Origin: Microbacterium azadirachtae
Lineage (GTDB): Bacteria > Actinomycetota > Actinomycetes > Actinomycetales > Microbacteriaceae
Length of the DNA stretch: 64,000 bases
Assembly (NCBI RefSeq): GCF_000956545.1
Contig: NZ_JYIT01000081.1
Location: 118,642 to 182,641 of the forward strand
Direction of reading: 5' to 3'
Shown here: positions 1-7,816 of the stretch, piece after piece
Layout: every line of letters begins with the position of its first letter
Numbering within the stretch: position 1 is the stretch's first letter
Notes under the pieces: model-generated
Database searches by the model: none
Told to the model about the DNA's origin: nothing
What the model saw: the letters and a program-made list of their open reading frames with translations, nothing else
Translations under genes and position numbers: made by a program

Positions 1-83
1 CTGGTGTAGCCGTGCCCGATGTGGGGCACGTCCGACGGGTAGTAGATCGGCGTGGTGATGTAGAAGGACTCGCCTGCGGGCAT
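1..83 (-). CDS. metG: Methionyl-tRNA synthetase, N-terminal fragment (runs off the left edge)
   Basis: Only the first 27 or so codons are present, read leftward from the ATG at 83. The translation begins MPAGESFYITTPIYYPSDVP and continues into HIGHGYT. The TTPIYY segment and the HIGH signature are the class I aminoacyl-tRNA synthetase catalytic start typical of MetG, which charges tRNA-Met in the cytoplasm. A TAGAAT hexamer lies at 96-91, 7 nt before the ATG, and there is no Shine-Dalgarno sequence, so the mRNA is probably leaderless. The C-terminal part is outside the window. Confidence 0.93.
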   Translation of the reverse strand, partial: MPAGESFYITTPIYYPSDVPHIGHGYT

Positions 84-161
84 GCGTTCGATTCTAGGCG
101 GGATGCGCGGGCCGGTTCGGACGATGACGACGGGCAGGCCTGCAGCCCCCACGCCTCCGGC

Positions 162-785
162 TCAGACGCTCGCCCTTCGTTCGGCGATCACGGCGCCGTG
201 CGGACGGACGCTCCCCGCGGCACCGGGCTCGCGCTCGCGACGCTCGGCGTGCACGACCGCGAGCCCCGCGTCGCCGAGCAGGACGGTGAGCGCGTCGGCC
301 GACCAGTAGTGCGCCGTCGTGACCGCGTGCGCGAAGGGCTCGCCCGGCGGGCCGTCGAAGAATCCGATCAGCATCCGTCCGCCGGGGGCGAGCACGCGCC
401 CGAGCTCGGCGATCACCGCGGGGAGCTCGTCCGGAGGCAGATGGATCAGCGAGTACCAGGCGAGGACCCCGCCGAAGGCCTCGTCCGCGAACGGCAGGTC
501 GCGGACCGAGGCAGCCTCGAACCGGAGAGCCGGATGGCGCTCCCGGGCCGCGGCGAGGAACTCCGCGGAGAGGTCGACGCCGATGACGTCCCGCCCGGTC
601 CCGGCGAGGAACGCGGTCCACAGCCCTGGCCCGCAGCCGGCATCCAGCAGCGAGCCCGGGGTCTCGTCCCGCCAGCGCGCGATGAGCGCCACGTCGGCGC
701 GCTCCATCTGGTCGAGGCTCCCGATCAGCGCGATGTACTCGGCCGCACGCGCGTCGTACGCGGCCGCCACCTGCTCGTCCCGCAT
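162..785 (-). CDS. Class I SAM-dependent methyltransferase
   Basis: A 207-residue cytosolic methyltransferase. Motif I is LLDAGCGPGLW at residues 46-56, and an acidic D71 ends beta-2 and would bind the SAM ribose. The HLPPDEL and LAPGGRML segments match motifs post-II and III of the Methyltransf_11/25 fold. The frame extends upstream to 920, but I chose the ATG at 785 because the conserved part starts there and a CACGCT -10-like hexamer sits 6 nt upstream (797-792). The substrate cannot be deduced. It is transcribed in the same direction as metG and rsmI with gaps on both sides. Confidence 0.82.
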   Translation of the reverse strand: MRDEQVAAAYDARAAEYIALIGSLDQMERADVALIARWRDETPGSLLDAGCGPGLWTAFLAGTGRDVIGVDLSAEFLAAARERHPALRFEAASVRDLPFADEAFGGVLAWYSLIHLPPDELPAVIAELGRVLAPGGRMLIGFFDGPPGEPFAHAVTTAHYWSADALTVLLGDAGLAVVHAERREREPGAAGSVRPHGAVIAERRASV

Positions 786-926
786 CCCCACAGCGTGCCC
801 CGCGCCCCGGACGCTCGGCCTGCGCCCCGCCGTCAACACGGCGTTCGCGCGGTCGAAACCTGCTGACGCGTCGCAATACGGCGCAGCGCCGACAGGAGTG
901 AGCAGCGCGAGCGGACGCACCGCGCT

Positions 927-1742
927 TCAGCGGGCGGCGAGCGCCGCCTGGTACAGGTCCCGGGAGCCGAGCCCGGTGGCGGCGGCGACCTCCGCGCACG
1001 CCTCCTTGAGGCGCACGCCCGAGGCGACCAGCGCCTGCACCTGGGCCAGGGCGTCCTCCGCCGACACCTCCCGCGGAGCGGCTCCTTCCACGACCACGAC
1101 GATCTCGCCCTTCACGCCGTGCTCCGCCCACGCGGCGAGCTCGGCGGCGCCGCCGCGGCGCACCTCCTCGTAGAGCTTGGTGAGCTCGCGGCACACCGCC
1201 GCGCGCCGGTCGTCGCCGAACACCGCGGCCATGTCGCCCAGGGTCGCCGCCAGACGCGACGGCGACTCGAAGAAGACCATCGTGCGGGGTTCCGTCGCCA
1301 GTGCGGTCAGGGCCGAGCGCCGCTCGCCCGGCTTGCGCGGCAGGAAGCCCTCGAAGGTGAACCGGTCGGTCGGCAGCCCGGACACGGCGAGCGCGGTGAC
1401 GACGGCGCTGGGCCCGGGGATCGCCGTCACCGTCACCCCGCGCTCGGCCGCCGCGGCGACCAGCCCGTAGCCGGGATCGCTCACGGTGGGCATGCCGGCG
1501 TCGCTGAGCACGACGAGATCCTGCGACTCGGCGAGCTCGGCGAGCTCGCCGGCCTTGGCCTTCTCGTTGTGGTCGTGCAGGGCGATCAGACGCGGCCGGT
1601 TCGCGATGCCGAGGGCCTGGAGCAGCCGCTGCGTGGTGCGGGTGTCCTCCGCGGCGATGACCGTCGCGTTCTCCAGCACCTCGACGAGGCGGCGGGACGC
1701 GTCGCCCAGATTTCCGATCGGAGTGGCCGCGAGGATGATCAC
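927..1742 (-). CDS. rsmI: 16S rRNA (cytidine1402-2'-O)-methyltransferase RsmI
   Basis: RsmI uses SAM to 2'-O-methylate C1402 in the decoding centre of 16S rRNA. The 271-residue product starts VIILAATPIGNLGDAS, the usual RsmI N-terminus, and has AEDTRTT, LSDAGMPTVSDPG and IPGPSAVVTAL, all hallmarks of the tetrapyrrole-methylase fold. An in-frame ATG at 1754 would add four residues. The GTG at 1742 is preferred because TATGCT lies 7 nt upstream (1755-1750) and no ribosome-binding site precedes either start. It is divergent from pmt and the two -10 hexamers overlap by two bases. Confidence 0.93.
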   Translation of the reverse strand: MIILAATPIGNLGDASRRLVEVLENATVIAAEDTRTTQRLLQALGIANRPRLIALHDHNEKAKAGELAELAESQDLVVLSDAGMPTVSDPGYGLVAAAAERGVTVTAIPGPSAVVTALAVSGLPTDRFTFEGFLPRKPGERRSALTALATEPRTMVFFESPSRLAATLGDMAAVFGDDRRAAVCRELTKLYEEVRRGGAAELAAWAEHGVKGEIVVVVEGAAPREVSAEDALAQVQALVASGVRLKEACAEVAAATGLGSRDLYQAALAAR

Positions 1743-1749
1743 CCGCCCC

Positions 1750-1759
1750 AGCATAGGCT
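1750..1759. promoter_or_regulatory. Overlapping divergent leaderless -10 elements for rsmI and pmt
   Basis: The 10-bp sequence AGCATAGGCT contains TATGCT on the minus strand (1755-1750, 7 nt before the rsmI GTG) and TAGGCT on the plus strand (1754-1759, 6 nt before the pmt GTG). The two hexamers share positions 1754-1755. No Shine-Dalgarno sequence precedes either gene. Confidence 0.6.
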
Positions 1760-1765
1760 GAGCGG

Positions 1766-3340
1766 GTGACCGCGCCCCTGCTGCCGGCCCTCGACGGCCG
1801 GCACGACGACCGCCCGACCGCCTGGGAACGGCTGCGCGACGCGTGGCTGGAGGATCCGGCGCGGCTCCGCCTGATCAGCTGGCTCGCGCCCGTCCTCGTC
1901 ACGCTGCTCGCGGCCGTGCTGCGGATCGCGGGGATCGCGCATCCGCACACGATCGTCTTCGACGAGACCTACTACGTCAAGGACGCCTGGTCGCTGTGGG
2001 TGCACGGCTACGAGGCCACCTGGGGCGACAAGGCGAACGAGCTGTTCGCGACCGGCGACACCGGTGCCCTGCAGACCGCCGGCGCCTTCGTGGTGCACCC
2101 TCCGCTCGGCAAGTGGCTGATCGCCCTCGGCATCGCGGCGTTCGGTCCCGGTTCCAGCTTCGGCTGGCGCATCTCCACGGCGGTCATCGGCACGCTCACG
2201 GTGCTGGTGGTCTACCTGCTGGCCAAGGCGCTGACCCGGTCGGTCGCGGCGGCCACGCTCGCGGGTCTCCTCCTCGCCGTCGACGGGCTGGGCATCGTGC
2301 TCAGCCGGATCGGCCTGCTCGACGGGATCCTCACCTTCTTCGTCGTGCTCGGGATCCTCTTCCTCGTCTACGACAGGCAGCGGGTGATGCCACGGCTCGA
2401 GGAGCGCGCCTCGCATGAGCGCGGCGACGCCCCGACGCTGTGGGGCAGGGTGTTCTGGCGCCGTCCCTGGGTCGTGATGGCGGGCATCGCGCTCGGTGCC
2501 GCGACCAGCGTGAAGTGGTCGGGCGCCTATGTGCTGGCCGCCGCCGGCATCTACCTCGTGATCACGGACGCCCTCGCGCGTCGCCGCGCCGGTGTCGCCC
2601 TCTGGCCGACCGACGCGGTGCTGCGCCAGGGACCGGCGAGCTTCCTGCTTCTCGTGCCGGCCGCCGCGGCCGTGTACCTCGCGTCCTGGAGCGGATGGTT
2701 CCTCACCGGAGGCGGCTACGATCGCAACGCGGTGGCCGGCAACGCGCTCGCCTCCTGGGCCAAGTACCACTCCGACATCCTGGCGTTCCATGTCGGGCTC
2801 ACGTCGTCGCATCCCTATGCGAGCCCCGCCTGGCAGTGGCCGCTGCTGATCCGTCCGACCGCGTTCTGGGTGGGCGGGCAGGACGCCCCGTGCTTCGGCA
2901 CCGACCACTGCATCGGCACGATCACCTCGATCCCGAATCCGCTCATCTGGTACCTCGGCGTCGCGGCCGCGGTGTACCTGCTGGTGCGGTTCGTGCGCGG
3001 GCTCGTGCGGCGATCGCCCATGCCGTGGAGCTACGCGATCCCGCTCGTGGGTCTCGCCGCGACGTACCTGCCGTGGCTGGCCTTCCCCGAGCGCACGATC
3101 TTCCAGTTCTACACGGTGGTGATGGCGCCTTTCCTGATCCTCGCACTCGTGCTGGCGCTGCGCGACATCGCCGGGATCCGGAGCGCGCCGCGCCATCGCC
3201 GGCAGGCCGGCCAGCGCACGGTCGTCGTGATCGTGGTGCTGATCGTGCTGCTCAGCGCGTTCTACTACCCGCTCTGGATCGGTCTGCCCGTGCCCTGGTG
3301 GTTCTGGCAGGCCCACAACTGGATGATCACCTGGATCTGA
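1766..3340 (+). CDS. Dolichyl-phosphate-mannose--protein mannosyltransferase (GT39)
   Basis: An integral membrane glycosyltransferase that moves mannose from polyprenyl-phosphate-mannose onto Ser/Thr of secreted proteins. The 524-residue protein has an N-terminal cytosolic stretch, then HTIVFDETYYVKDAW with the catalytic acidic pair D66-E67 in the first extracytoplasmic loop, and about ten hydrophobic segments. The length and the C-terminal PVPWWFWQAHNWM segment match actinobacterial Pmt. GTG 1766 follows TAGGCT by 6 nt, so a leaderless start is likely. corA begins 1 nt after its stop, so the two are co-transcribed. Confidence 0.92.
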   Translation: MTAPLLPALDGRHDDRPTAWERLRDAWLEDPARLRLISWLAPVLVTLLAAVLRIAGIAHPHTIVFDETYYVKDAWSLWVHGYEATWGDKANELFATGDTGALQTAGAFVVHPPLGKWLIALGIAAFGPGSSFGWRISTAVIGTLTVLVVYLLAKALTRSVAAATLAGLLLAVDGLGIVLSRIGLLDGILTFFVVLGILFLVYDRQRVMPRLEERASHERGDAPTLWGRVFWRRPWVVMAGIALGAATSVKWSGAYVLAAAGIYLVITDALARRRAGVALWPTDAVLRQGPASFLLLVPAAAAVYLASWSGWFLTGGGYDRNAVAGNALASWAKYHSDILAFHVGLTSSHPYASPAWQWPLLIRPTAFWVGGQDAPCFGTDHCIGTITSIPNPLIWYLGVAAAVYLLVRFVRGLVRRSPMPWSYAIPLVGLAATYLPWLAFPERTIFQFYTVVMAPFLILALVLALRDIAGIRSAPRHRRQAGQRTVVVIVVLIVLLSAFYYPLWIGLPVPWWFWQAHNWMITWI

Positions 3341-3341
3341 C

Positions 3342-4304
3342 ATGCGCATCCTCGACACCGTCGACGAGACCCTGATCGCCCAGCTGCGCGCGCAGGGCGA
3401 GTTCTTCTGGCTCGACCTCGTCTCACCCTCCGCCGCGGAGGTGCAGCAGCTCGGTCAGCTGCTCGGCTGGCATCCGCTCTCGATCGAGGACACCCAGCGG
3501 ATGGGCCAGCGGCCCAAGCTCGACGTCTACGGCGAGGGCGCACTGCTCGTGCTTCAGGCCGCCGTCGAGGTGCATCCGGAGGACGAGAACGACCACCCGC
3601 TCGAAGAGGTGCACTGCCACCTCAGCGGCGAGTTCATCGTGACGGTGCACGGCGAGCGCTTCCAGGATCTGCGTCAGGTGCGCACCCTCCTGGAGCGCTC
3701 GACGGCGCCGAAGACCGAGCGCTACTACGTCTACAAGATCATCGACGTGATCGTGGACAGCTACTTCCCCGTGCTCGCCGACCTCGACGAGGAGATCAAC
3801 GACCTCGAGGACGCGATCGTCGCCGGAGCCGGCCGGCACGAGCTCGAGGAGACCTTCCGCCTGAAGCGGCTGCTGCTCAAGCTGCGCCGCGCCGTCGTGC
3901 CGATGCGCGACCTGTTCGCTCGGCAGGCCGAGGTCATCACGGATCTGGCGGGGCTCGAGGCCGACAGCCACGACTACTTCCGCGACATCTACGACCACCT
4001 CATCCGGATCACCGACGAGCTCGACGGCTACCACGAGATGGTCGCCGGATGCACCGACCTGTATCTGTCCACGGTCGCGAACCGTCAGGGCGAGACGTCC
4101 AAGCAGCTGGCGATCGTCGCCTCGATCTTCCTGCCCCTGAGCTTCCTCACCGGTTTCTTCGGCATGAACTTCGACTGGGCGATCGCACACGTGCTGAGCG
4201 GGCCGTGGTCGTTCTTCCTGCTCGGCCTCGGATCGATGGCGCTGTCGGCCGGCCTGATGTGGTGGTGGTTCCGCCGCAAGGGCTGGACCGGGAACGACGA
4301 GTAG
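3342..4304 (+). CDS. corA: CorA-family magnesium/cobalt transporter
   Basis: A homopentameric divalent-cation channel of the inner membrane. The 320-residue protein has a large N-terminal cytosolic alpha/beta and helical funnel (about 1-255), then two C-terminal membrane segments. The GMNF selectivity motif is at residues 274-277, directly after the first membrane helix, and the tail is basic and charged. It starts 1 nt behind pmt and is presumably translated from the same mRNA. Mg2+ is the usual substrate of the family, but Co2+, Ni2+ or Zn2+ export by a CorA/ZntB relative cannot be excluded. Confidence 0.92.
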   Translation: MRILDTVDETLIAQLRAQGEFFWLDLVSPSAAEVQQLGQLLGWHPLSIEDTQRMGQRPKLDVYGEGALLVLQAAVEVHPEDENDHPLEEVHCHLSGEFIVTVHGERFQDLRQVRTLLERSTAPKTERYYVYKIIDVIVDSYFPVLADLDEEINDLEDAIVAGAGRHELEETFRLKRLLLKLRRAVVPMRDLFARQAEVITDLAGLEADSHDYFRDIYDHLIRITDELDGYHEMVAGCTDLYLSTVANRQGETSKQLAIVASIFLPLSFLTGFFGMNFDWAIAHVLSGPWSFFLLGLGSMALSAGLMWWWFRRKGWTGNDE

Positions 4305-4308
4305 CCCG

Positions 4309-4527
4309 ATGGCGGCACCGTCCGGATTCTCGTACTCCCTCCGCGGCGACGACGTCGTGATCGCGCATCGCGGCGTCACCGCGGCGGTCCTGCGCGGACG
4401 CCGCGCCGTCGAGTTCCTGGATCAGGTGCAGACGGAGGAGCCTCAGTTGCTCATGGCCCGCATCACCGGAAACTACCGGCGCGGCAACGAACGCGCCGCC
4501 CGGCGGCATCCGCGCAACGCGGGCTGA
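4309..4527 (+). CDS. Small basic hypothetical protein
   Basis: A 72-residue soluble protein with no signal peptide or membrane segment. It starts 4 nt after the corA stop and ends in an arginine-rich tail (YRRGNERAARRHPR). I do not recognise a domain. Its position as third gene of the pmt-corA unit and its in-frame continuity support a real gene, but there is no clear ribosome-binding site. It converges on the Lrp gene with 24 bp between the stops. Confidence 0.55.
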   Translation: MAAPSGFSYSLRGDDVVIAHRGVTAAVLRGRRAVEFLDQVQTEEPQLLMARITGNYRRGNERAARRHPRNAG

Positions 4528-4551
4528 GCCCGTCCGGGCGGCGCCCCGCCG

Positions 4552-5025
4552 TCACCCCCGCGCCGCGTGCTCGACGAGGGGCAGCACGCGCCCGCTGAGG
4601 TGCGTGCGCATCGCGATCGAGCTCGCCGTGCGCGCGACGCCGGGCACGAGCGCGATCCGGTCCAGCACCTCCTGCAGCTGCTCCGCGCTGTGGGCGACGA
4701 GGCGCAGCTGCATGTCGCTCGCCCCGGTCACCGTGTACATGTCGACCACCTCCGGGATCGCCGAGGCGAGCGCTTCCGCGACGTCGTCGTGGCCGACTTT
4801 CTGATCGATCTCCACCTGGCAGAAGGCGGTCAGCGCGTAGCCGAAGCCGCGCGGGTCGATGCGCGGCACGATGCCCTCGATCACGCCGTTCTCGTGCAGA
4901 CGCGCGAGCCGGCTGGTGACCGTGCCGCGCGCCACGCCGAGCCGACGGGCGCACTCCAGCACGGGCAGCTGCGGCTCATCGGTGAGCAGCCGGATCAGGG
5001 CCGCGTCGAGGGCATCGATGCGCAT
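4552..5025 (-). CDS. Lrp/AsnC-family transcriptional regulator
   Basis: A 157-residue DNA-binding protein. It starts MRIDALDAALIRLLTDEPQL and has the AsnC winged helix (ECARRLGVARGTVTSRLARL) followed by an RAM ligand-binding domain (about 65-150) with GFGYALTAFCQVEI. Proteins of this family sense amino acids and control their transport and catabolism. It lies last in the aminotransferase-permease operon, starting 1 nt after the permease stop, so it probably regulates that operon. The frame extends upstream to 5160, but that stretch lies within the permease gene. The effector is unknown. Confidence 0.88.
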   Translation of the reverse strand: MRIDALDAALIRLLTDEPQLPVLECARRLGVARGTVTSRLARLHENGVIEGIVPRIDPRGFGYALTAFCQVEIDQKVGHDDVAEALASAIPEVVDMYTVTGASDMQLRLVAHSAEQLQEVLDRIALVPGVARTASSIAMRTHLSGRVLPLVEHAARG

Positions 5026-5026
5026 G

Positions 5027-6442
5027 TCAGCTCCGGAACCCGTCGTCGGCGGAGTCCTTGAGCACGCCGGGCCGCGACAGCCCGCGGGTGAGCCGCGCCA
5101 CCACGAGCAGCACGACCGTGAGAGCGATCGTGAGGAGCAGCTGGGTGCGCGCGCCCGCATCGAACATCGTCAGCACGATCACCGCGCCGAGCAGCACGAG
5201 CGTCACGATCGACAGGCCGGGGAAGCCCCACATCCGCATCGGCAGGACGATGCCTGCGGCATCCGCACGCCGACGCAGGATGAACTGCGCGAGCGCCGTC
5301 GCGGTCCACATGATCAGCAGCGTGGATCCGACCACGTTCAGCAGCGCCGGGAGCACCTGCTCGGGCCAGATCCAGTTGAGGATCACCGTGACGAATCCGA
5401 ACGCGACCGAGCTCAGCACGGCGACGCGCGGCACGCCGGCGACGCTCGTGCGGGTGAGGGCGAGCGGGGCCAGACCGCGCTCGCCGAGCGAGAACGCCAT
5501 GCGGGAGGCGCCGTAGATGTTCGCGTTCATCGCCGAGAGCAGCGCGATGATCACGATGAGGTCCATCACGAGCCCGACGCCGGGAACCTTCAGCGTGTCC
5601 AGCACGGCCGAGAAGGGCCCCGCCAGCACGTCCTTCGAGTTCCACGGCAGCACCGCGACGATCACGAAGATGGATCCGACGTAGAAGACCAGGATCCGCA
5701 CCATCACCTGGCGGACGATCCGGCTGATGTTGCGCGACGGGTCGTCCGACTCGGCGGCGGCGATCGCGACGACCTCGGTGCCGCCGAACGCGAACACCAC
5801 GATCAGCAGGGCGCCCGCGATGCCGGCGATCCCGGTGGGCGCGAAGCCGCCGTGGTCGGTGAGGTTGCCGATGCCGGTGGCCGGCGTCCCGGGGATGAGC
5901 CCGACGATCGCGAGCACGCCGACGACGAGGAACGCGATGATCGCGGCGACCTTGATCGCGGCGAACCAGAACTCGAACCGCCCGTAGTTGCGCACGCCGA
6001 GCAGGTTCACGACGGTGAGCGCGAGCACGAACAGCAGCACCCACGCCCACTCCGGCAGCCCGGGGAAGCGGTGGGCGACGATGCCCGCGGCGCCGGTCGC
6101 CTCGGCCGCGATCACGACGACGAGCTGGATCCAGTACAGCCAGCCCACCGCGCTGCCGACGCTGCGTCCCATGGCCTTCTGCGCGTACGAGCTGAAGGCG
6201 CCGGAGGACGGGTTGGCCGCGACCATCTCGGCGAGCATCGCCATGACGAGCACGACGATGGTGCCGGCGACGAGGTACGAGACGATGACGGCGGGGCCGG
6301 CGATGCCGATGGCCTGCCCCGAGCCGACGAACAGACCGGCCCCGATCGCGCCGCCGAGGCCCATCATCGAGATCTGGCGGCGGGTGAGCCCGGGATGCAG
6401 GCCCTTGGTCGTGGTGGTGGTCAGGGGCACTTCGGTGGTCAT
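5027..6442 (-). CDS. APC-family amino acid permease
   Basis: A 471-residue proton-coupled amino acid transporter with about 12 hydrophobic segments. The APC signature GLGGAIGAGLFVGSG follows the basic LHPGLTRRQISMM segment near the N-terminus. GAFSSYAQKAMG and FAFGGTEVVAIAAAES are further superfamily motifs. Its ATG overlaps the stop of the upstream aminotransferase by 4 nt (ATGA), so the two are translationally coupled. The neighbours suggest an aromatic or histidine-type substrate, but the sequence does not prove this. Confidence 0.9.
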   Translation of the reverse strand: MTTEVPLTTTTTKGLHPGLTRRQISMMGLGGAIGAGLFVGSGQAIGIAGPAVIVSYLVAGTIVVLVMAMLAEMVAANPSSGAFSSYAQKAMGRSVGSAVGWLYWIQLVVVIAAEATGAAGIVAHRFPGLPEWAWVLLFVLALTVVNLLGVRNYGRFEFWFAAIKVAAIIAFLVVGVLAIVGLIPGTPATGIGNLTDHGGFAPTGIAGIAGALLIVVFAFGGTEVVAIAAAESDDPSRNISRIVRQVMVRILVFYVGSIFVIVAVLPWNSKDVLAGPFSAVLDTLKVPGVGLVMDLIVIIALLSAMNANIYGASRMAFSLGERGLAPLALTRTSVAGVPRVAVLSSVAFGFVTVILNWIWPEQVLPALLNVVGSTLLIMWTATALAQFILRRRADAAGIVLPMRMWGFPGLSIVTLVLLGAVIVLTMFDAGARTQLLLTIALTVVLLVVARLTRGLSRPGVLKDSADDGFRS

Positions 6443-7602
6443 GCGGTCGCCTCCTCGCGAACGGCTGCGGTGTCGGGGATCTGGTCGGTGACGGGGACGG
6501 CGCGGAGTGCGGCCGCGACGCGGTCCACGTCCTCCGCGGAGCCGGCCGAGATGCGGACGCCCTCGCCGGGGAAGGTGCGGGCGACGACGCCGCCGGTGTG
6601 CAGGAGCTCGTCGAGCTCGACCGAGCGCTCCCCCGCCGGCACCCAGACGAAGTTCGCCCGGGAGGCGACGGCGGGCCAGCCCGCGTCGACGAGGATCCGC
6701 TGCAGGCGGTCGCGCTGCGCGGTGACCTCCGCGATACGCAGCGCGAGCTCGTGCTGCGCATCGAGGGATGCGACCGCGGCGGCCTGGGCGAGGTCGGTGA
6801 CCCCGAACGGCACCGCGACCTTGCGCTGCGCGGCGGCGATCGCCGCCGGCGCGATCGCGTAGCCGATGCGGAGGCCGGCGAGCCCGTAGGCCTTGGAGAA
6901 GGTGTGCAGCACGGCCACGTGCGGGTAGCGGCGGAACAGCTCCAGCCCGGCACCGCGCCCGGGATCCGTCGCCGTCGTCGCGGGCCCGAAGTACGCCGAG
7001 TCGTCGAAGTGCACGTACGCCTCGTCGATCACCACGAGCACGTCCCGCGGCACGGCGTCCACGAAGCGCTCCAGCTCCTCGGGTCCCACGACCGTGCCGG
7101 TGGGGTTGTTCGGGTTGCACACGAAGATCAGCCGCGTGCGGTCGGTGATCGCCGCGAGCATGGCGTCGAGGTCGTGGCGGTGCTCACGGTCGAGCGGCAC
7201 CATCACGGGGGTCGCGCCGGCCACGCGCACGAGCGAGGGATACGCCTCGAACGAGCGCCAGGCGAACATGACCTCGTCGCCCTCGCCGGCCGTGGCGTGG
7301 ATGAGCTGGGCGGCGAGCTCGACCGAGCCCGCCCCCACCGTCACCAGATCCGGGGCGACGCCGTAGCGCTCGGCGAGGCGGCCGATGATCTCGGGGGCGG
7401 TCATCTGCGGATAGCGGTGGAGGGATCCGAGGCGGTCGGCGATCGCCGCGACGACCGACGGCAGCGGCGGGTGCGGCGACTCGTTGGAGGAGAGCTTCGA
7501 GGCTCCGGCCGGAGCGGAGCGGCCCTGCTTGTAGGCGGGCACCGCGTCGAGACGCGGATGCGGCGACGGCGTGGTCGAGGTCGGGGACACGGGAGAGGTC
7601 AT
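6439..7602 (-). CDS. Histidinol-phosphate/aromatic amino acid aminotransferase (PLP fold type I)
   Basis: A 387-residue PLP enzyme of the HisC/Pat group. Visible motifs are KLSSNESPHPPLP near the N-terminus, VCNPNNPTGTVV, VVIDEAYVHF, and HTFSKAYGLAGLRIGY, whose lysine forms the Schiff base. FVWVPAG and the arginine-containing C-terminal strand fit substrate carboxylate binding. I chose the ATG at 7602 because an AAGGA ribosome-binding sequence lies upstream and the N-terminus matches the family. The lack of other his genes and the linkage to a permease and Lrp favour an aromatic aminotransferase over biosynthetic HisC. Confidence 0.86.
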   Translation of the reverse strand: MTSPVSPTSTTPSPHPRLDAVPAYKQGRSAPAGASKLSSNESPHPPLPSVVAAIADRLGSLHRYPQMTAPEIIGRLAERYGVAPDLVTVGAGSVELAAQLIHATAGEGDEVMFAWRSFEAYPSLVRVAGATPVMVPLDREHRHDLDAMLAAITDRTRLIFVCNPNNPTGTVVGPEELERFVDAVPRDVLVVIDEAYVHFDDSAYFGPATTATDPGRGAGLELFRRYPHVAVLHTFSKAYGLAGLRIGYAIAPAAIAAAQRKVAVPFGVTDLAQAAAVASLDAQHELALRIAEVTAQRDRLQRILVDAGWPAVASRANFVWVPAGERSVELDELLHTGGVVARTFPGEGVRISAGSAEDVDRVAAALRAVPVTDQIPDTAAVREEATA

Positions 7603-7698
7603 CGTCGAGAGTGCGTCCTTGCTGCGTTCGGTCGTGCCTGCGGAGGGCGCACGTCGGGCGGCAGGGCCGAGCGGCGACGTCGCCGGGGGTCGGGCCAC

Positions 7699-7726
7699 TG
7701 TATCCACAGTCCGACGTGCTGGACAA
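7699..7726 (-). promoter_or_regulatory. Probable promoter of the aminotransferase-permease-Lrp operon
   Basis: On the minus strand a -35 TTGTCC (7726-7721) and a -10 GATACA (7704-7699) are separated by 16 bp. Transcription would begin near 7692, about 90 nt before the ATG. Upstream lie near-identical 10-mers CAGTCTGTCC (7756-7765) and CAGACTGTCC (7789-7798), 33 bp apart, which could be regulator half-sites. Confidence 0.45.
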
Positions 7727-7816
7727 ACGGTGCAGCCGGATCTGCGCAGTGCGCACAGTCTGTCCGCCACATATCGGGATCATCTGAGCAGACTGTCCAG
7801 CCCGCGCGTGCGAACC

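Noticed and set aside
94..1950. 618-residue minus-strand open frame
   Set aside because: Its translation is arginine-rich low-complexity sequence antisense or frame-shifted to the methyltransferase and rsmI. High GC content gives long spurious frames.
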